From: Pimelobacter simplex
GTDB taxonomy: Bacteria; Actinomycetota; Actinomycetes; Propionibacteriales; Nocardioidaceae
Reading direction: 5' to 3'
Length of the DNA stretch: 33,570 bases
Assembly: GCA_016803235.1 (NCBI GenBank)
Contig: JADCLI010000053.1
Span: 1-33,570 of the forward strand
Part shown: in pieces, positions 30,733 to 33,570 of the stretch
How positions within the stretch are numbered: position 1 is the first letter of the stretch
How the letters are laid out: every line of letters begins with the position of its first letter
Notes under the pieces: model-generated
Databases searched by the model: none
The model's input: the letters and a program-made list of their open reading frames with translations, nothing else
Told to the model about the DNA's origin: nothing
Translations under genes and position numbers: made by a program

Positions 30733-32301
30733 ATGCCGAGCAGCCAGACCTACGCGGTGGTCGGCGCGGCGCGCCTGTTCGCGCTGCTCGCCATCGGCGG
30801 ACCGATCGTGTGGCTGCACCAGGAGCAGGGCCTGCTCGCCCTCGCCGCCGTCTGCGGCGTGTGGGTCTACCAGGCCGTGACCGCGACCCGGCGCGAGCTG
30901 GAGCTGTCGCTGAGCCCGATGACCGAGGCGGCCGCGATCGGCGTCATCTGCGCCCTGGCGATGGAGGACGCGCCGGTCGTCCTGGCCGCCCTCGTCGTGC
31001 CGCCGCTCTACGCGACGGCCATCGCCGGGATCCGGACCATGCTCCGGACGGTCATGGTCGAGCTGATCTCCGTGGTCGCGTTGGCCCTGATGTGGTGGGA
31101 GACGATCAAGACCGACCAGGCGATCGCCATCTTCACCTGGGCGATGGCCGGTCTCGGCCTGAGCCTGATCGCCGCGGTGACCTTCTCCTCCGACCGGATC
31201 CCCGACCCGCTCGCGCCGTACCGTGACGCCCAGGAGCACCTCCGGCAGCTGATCGACCTCGCCGGGAGCCTCAGCTCGGGACTCGACGTCGGCGCGCTGG
31301 GCGGCGAGCTGCTCAGCCAGGTCAGCGACGGGATCCCCAATCGGGCGCTCGTGCTCTACGTCCCACGTGGCGACGCCCTGGCCCCGGTGGCCTCGACCGT
31401 CGAGCTCGAGGCGGCCGACGCGGTCGCCACGGAGACCTTGGCCGGCGACGTCCGGCTCCAGGAGCGCGGCGCCTCGCACCCGATCGAGATCGGGGAGGGC
31501 TTCGCGTTCCGGGTCAGCGACCAGGCGATCGTCGCCGGACTCCGGCCGGCCGGCTCGGACAGCTCGCGGTCGCTCCCGCTGAGCACGGTGGCCCACGACC
31601 TCTCGGACACCGCGGTCAAGCTGGACGCCGCGTTGCTGTTCGCGCAGTTCCGCGACGCCGCGACCGCCGACGAGCGCAACCGGCTGGCCCGCGAGATGCA
31701 CGACGGCGTCGCCCAGGACATCGCCTCGCTCGGCTACATCATCGACGCCCTCGCCGCCCGTCCGGCCGACGAGGCGCAGGCCAAGGCGCTCAGCATGCTG
31801 CGCGAGCGCGTATCAAAGGTCGTCGCGGAGGTACGGCAGTCCGTGATGAACCTGCGCACCAGCATCGGCGAGAACGAGAGCCTGGGTGCCGCGATCAGCA
31901 ACGTCGCGCGCCATCTCTCGGAGTCGTCGGGCATCCCGATCCGGGTCCGGCTCGACGAGCAGCCGACCCGGCTGCGCCCCGAGGTCGAGGCCGAGCTGTT
32001 CCGGATCGCCCAGGAGTCGATCAACAACGCGGTCAAGCACGCCCGCGCGACGTCGATCGACGTGCGGTGCCAGGTCTACGCGCCGGAGGCGATCATCACG
32101 GTCACCGACGACGGCGTCGGGCTGCAGGCGGCGCGCGCGGACTCGCATGGCCTGAAGATCATGCGCGAACGTGCCAGACTGATCGGCGCGGAGCTCGTCG
32201 TCCGCGACAATGCCAGTCGGGGCCTGACGGTCTCGGTGGCCCTCAAGATCCCACGGAGCACCGGCAGCGACGACTCCCCGATCCTCACGGAGCAGCGATG
32301 A
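30733..32301 (+). CDS. Membrane sensor histidine kinase next to the Tad locus
   Basis: The product (522 aa) has about five or six hydrophobic segments in residues 8-152. A GAF-like region follows (about 165-300), with AGSLSSGLDVGALGGELL at its start. The HisKA_3 phospho-acceptor is LAREMHDGVAQDIASL with His323. The catalytic domain has FRIAQESINNAVKHAR (N-box Asn431/432) and VTDDGVGL (Asp459 onward), ending with GLKIMRERARLIG. Its regulator gene overlaps the 3' end as ATGA, so the pair is translationally coupled. Position between tadC and the pilin genes suggests it controls pilin or pilus expression. I start it at ATG 30733 because GTG 30724 lies in the promoter box. Confidence 0.9.
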   Translation: MPSSQTYAVVGAARLFALLAIGGPIVWLHQEQGLLALAAVCGVWVYQAVTATRRELELSLSPMTEAAAIGVICALAMEDAPVVLAALVVPPLYATAIAGIRTMLRTVMVELISVVALALMWWETIKTDQAIAIFTWAMAGLGLSLIAAVTFSSDRIPDPLAPYRDAQEHLRQLIDLAGSLSSGLDVGALGGELLSQVSDGIPNRALVLYVPRGDALAPVASTVELEAADAVATETLAGDVRLQERGASHPIEIGEGFAFRVSDQAIVAGLRPAGSDSSRSLPLSTVAHDLSDTAVKLDAALLFAQFRDAATADERNRLAREMHDGVAQDIASLGYIIDALAARPADEAQAKALSMLRERVSKVVAEVRQSVMNLRTSIGENESLGAAISNVARHLSESSGIPIRVRLDEQPTRLRPEVEAELFRIAQESINNAVKHARATSIDVRCQVYAPEAIITVTDDGVGLQAARADSHGLKIMRERARLIGAELVVRDNASRGLTVSVALKIPRSTGSDDSPILTEQR

Positions 32302-32948
32302 GCGACACGACGACCGTCCTCCTGATCGACGACCACGAGCTGATCCGTGACGGCCTGGGCGCCGTCATCGACCTCGAGCCCGACCTCAGCGTCGTGGCGA
32401 CCGCGGGATCGGTGAGCGAGGGGATCCAGCGCTACCGCGAGGTGCGCCCGGACGTCGTGATCACCGACCTGCAGATGCAGGACGGCACCGGCCTCGACGT
32501 CGTCCGCACGCTGCGCAAGGAGAACGACCAGGTCGGCCTGATCGTTCTCACGATGCACTCCGGTGACGAGCAGATCTTCGCCGCCATGCAGGCCGGCGCC
32601 TCGGGCTTCGTCGGCAAGGACGCGCCCTCCACCGAGGTGATCAAGGCGGCTCGGCACGCCGCCGTGTCCCCCAAGGCCTTCGTCTGCGCGGGTCTCGTCG
32701 GCGCGATGATGCGTCGGCAGTCCGCCGAGTCGACCGCGCTGACCGAGCGCGAGCACGACGTCCTGCTGCTGCTCGCCGAGGGCCTCAACGCCGCCGCCAT
32801 CGGCGCCCGGCTCTACCTCTCGGAGTCGACGACGAAGTCCCACATCGCCCGCATCTACCAGAAGCTGGGCGCCGCCAACCGGGCCCAGGCGCTGGTGACG
32901 GCGATGCGGATCGGGCTGCTCTCGACGGTGCAGCCGGCGGCGCGCTGA
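32298..32948 (+). CDS. NarL/LuxR-family response regulator next to the Tad locus
   Basis: This 216-aa regulator has a receiver domain with Asp11-Asp12, phospho-acceptor Asp57 (VVITDLQMQDGTG), Thr85 and Lys107. Its LuxR helix-turn-helix reads LTEREHDVLLLLAEGLNAAAIGARLYLSESTTKSHIARIYQKL. The ATG at 32298 overlaps the kinase stop; earlier in-frame starts lie inside the kinase gene. A perfect dyad lies 24 bases after its stop, upstream of the flp gene, and a partial copy precedes the second flp gene. Binding of this regulator there is a natural guess, not shown by the sequence. Confidence 0.92.
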   Translation: MSDTTTVLLIDDHELIRDGLGAVIDLEPDLSVVATAGSVSEGIQRYREVRPDVVITDLQMQDGTGLDVVRTLRKENDQVGLIVLTMHSGDEQIFAAMQAGASGFVGKDAPSTEVIKAARHAAVSPKAFVCAGLVGAMMRRQSAESTALTEREHDVLLLLAEGLNAAAIGARLYLSESTTKSHIARIYQKLGAANRAQALVTAMRIGLLSTVQPAAR

Positions 32949-32971
32949 GCCTCTCCGGCACGTCGGTCGGC

Positions 32972-32991
32972 GCTAGTCAGAAGTGACTAGC
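32972..32991. promoter_or_regulatory. Perfect 8-bp dyad upstream of flp copy 1
   Basis: GCTAGTCA (32972-32979), four bases, TGACTAGC (32984-32991). Near 33396-33411 the second pilin copy keeps GTCA, four bases, TGACTAGC. It is a candidate binding site for a dimeric regulator such as the adjacent LuxR-type protein. It could also act as a hairpin at the regulator gene end, but no T-run follows. Confidence 0.5.
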
Positions 32992-33000
32992 AGCGAGGAG

Positions 33001-33100
33001 ACGAACTCCCGATCCATCTCCCGTGCCGTTCCGGCAGAGTTCTGTCCATCGGGGAAAGCACTCCCCGGGGACACGAAGAACCAGTGCACAGGGAGACCCC
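33001..33100 (+). promoter_or_regulatory. Upstream region and leader of flp copy 1
   Basis: This stretch is repeated almost unchanged before copy 2 (33421-33519). Conserved blocks are ACGAACTCCCGATCC, GGCAGAGTTCT, a hairpin CGGGGA/TCCCCG (33050-33067) next to the palindrome TCCCCGGGGA (33062-33071), and CCAGTGCACAGGGAGACCCC with the ribosome-binding GGGAG. Bases between the blocks differ. No classic TANNNT box is present, so the promoter type is uncertain. Confidence 0.5.
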
Positions 33101-33286
33101 ATGATCCAGTACCTCAGCATCCTGCTGAACGCCCGCCTCTCGAAGATGGAGGAGCGCGGCGCGACCGCCGTCGAGTACGGCCTGCTCGTCGCCCTCATCG
33201 CCGCCGTCATCATCGCGGCCGTCATCCTGCTCGGCACCAAGCTGGACGGCGCCTTCGACAAGGTCAACAACAGCCTCGGCAGCTGA
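33101..33286 (+). CDS. flp: Flp family type IVb pilin, copy 1
   Basis: A 61-aa prepilin. Its leader of 20 residues ends in EERG, followed by ATAVEYGLLVALIAAVIIAAV. Cleavage after Gly20 puts Glu at position 5 of the mature 41-residue pilin, the classic Flp signature. A hydrophobic helix and a short tail (GTKLDGAFDKVNNSLGS) complete it. The ATG at 33101 is five bases after a GGGAG ribosome-binding sequence; the in-frame start at 33023 lies in the conserved leader and is rejected. No prepilin peptidase (TadV) gene or TadE/F pseudopilin gene is seen in the window. A strong hairpin follows the gene. Confidence 0.95.
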   Translation: MIQYLSILLNARLSKMEERGATAVEYGLLVALIAAVIIAAVILLGTKLDGAFDKVNNSLGS

Positions 33287-33313
33287 TCTCGCTCGGCGTC
33301 GCACGGCGCCGCG

Positions 33314-33350
33314 CGAAGGCCGCCCACCGGATCGCCGTGGGCGGCCTTCG
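33314..33350 (+). terminator. Intrinsic terminator after flp copy 1
   Basis: Two 14-base arms (33314-33327, starting CGAAGGCC, and 33337-33350, ending GGCCTTCG) pair perfectly around a nine-base loop. Only a short TTT follows (33356-33358), as is common in high-GC actinobacteria. It should separate transcription of the two pilin copies. Confidence 0.75.
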
Positions 33351-33395
33351 TCGCATTTCAGCACCAGGCGCCCACGCCGACCGCAACACCGGATG

Positions 33396-33519
33396 GTCAC
33401 AACTGACTAGCGGGCAGGACACGAACTCCCGATCCGCTCGAACGCCGGTTCCTGGCAGAGTTCTCGTCATCGGGGAAGCACTCCCCGGGGACACGAAACC
33501 AGTGCACAGGGAGACCCCC
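33396..33519 (+). promoter_or_regulatory. Duplicated upstream region and leader of flp copy 2
   Basis: This repeats the copy 1 upstream region. A partial dyad (GTCA, four bases, TGACTAGC) comes first, then ACGAACTCCCGATCC, GGCAGAGTTCT, the CGGGGA/TCCCCG hairpin (33471-33487, loop five bases instead of six), and the ribosome-binding GGGAG. Small insertions and deletions distinguish it from copy 1. Confidence 0.55.
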
Positions 33520-33570
33520 ATGATCCAGTACCTCAGCATCCTGCTGAACGCCCGCCTCTCGAAGATGGAG
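33520..33570 (+). CDS. flp: Flp family type IVb pilin, copy 2 (cut by window edge)
   Basis: The 17 visible codons are identical base for base to the first 17 codons of copy 1, starting MIQYLSILLN. The GGGAG ribosome-binding sequence lies six bases before the ATG. The prepilin cleavage site and the rest lie beyond the window, so whether the mature pilins differ cannot be told. Identity of the coding start and leader against diverged spacer sequence suggests a recent duplication or gene conversion. Confidence 0.85.
   Translation, partial: MIQYLSILLNARLSKME

Noticed and set aside
29224..31701. An 825-residue open frame on the minus strand opposite tadC and the kinase
   Set aside because: It is antisense to well-supported genes, with the biased composition of high-GC shadow frames and no motif.
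1..33570. tRNA or rRNA genes, insertion sequences, CRISPR arrays, phage genes
   Set aside because: None was recognised by eye; codon use and composition are uniform across the window.

Overview
The window is very GC-rich, densely coded DNA with GTG starts and many 1-4 bp gene overlaps. At least ten genes have a TANNNT -10 box 6-7 bases before the start codon, which indicates leaderless transcripts. These traits, the gene families present, and the order fatty acyl-CoA ligase / SRPBCC / ArsA ATPase / small Cys-rich protein / ROK glucokinase suggest an actinobacterial chromosome, most likely Nocardioides or a relative. The genus is inferred from overall resemblance. No RNA gene, insertion sequence, prophage or CRISPR array was seen, and no stretch over about 240 bases lacks a gene.

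Positions 1-6.6 kb hold the end of a membrane-anchored discoidin-like protein. A convergent pair follows: class II DAHP synthase (first step of aromatic biosynthesis) and a threonine aldolase. Next is a cell-wall block, all on the minus strand: a class IV aminotransferase, a MurD-like ligase that I call MurD2, and the epimerase MurL. MurD2 and MurL together form the alternative route that attaches L-Glu to UDP-MurNAc-L-Ala and then epimerises it to D-Glu. A nucleotidyltransferase lies just upstream.

Positions 7.3-17.2 kb hold an endonuclease/phosphatase-family protein, an amidohydrolase, a phosphofructokinase with pyrophosphate-type active-site residues, and a DUF1028 protein. A long minus-strand run follows: PlsC-like acyltransferase, sensor kinase, flavin reductase-like protein, response regulator, TetR regulator and a coiled-coil protein. 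An alpha/beta hydrolase and a small acidic membrane protein close the region.

Positions 17.1-24.2 kb hold a tightly coupled minus-strand operon: SRPBCC protein, ArsA-like ATPase, small CxxCxxC protein, two ROK sugar kinases in tandem, and a GT87-like membrane mannosyltransferase. A long-chain acyl-CoA ligase is transcribed divergently from it.

Positions 24.3-33.57 kb hold a Tad/Flp (type IVc pilus) locus: CpaB, TadZ/CpaE, TadA/CpaF, a TadB whose N-terminus is a secreted von Willebrand A domain, TadC, a two-component pair, and two copies of the Flp pilin gene. The second pilin gene is cut by the window edge. Both pilin copies carry the same upstream DNA, including a dyad and a leader hairpin. 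That duplication and the VWA-TadB fusion are the most unusual parts of the locus. All functional statements rest on motif recognition by eye; no database search was run.
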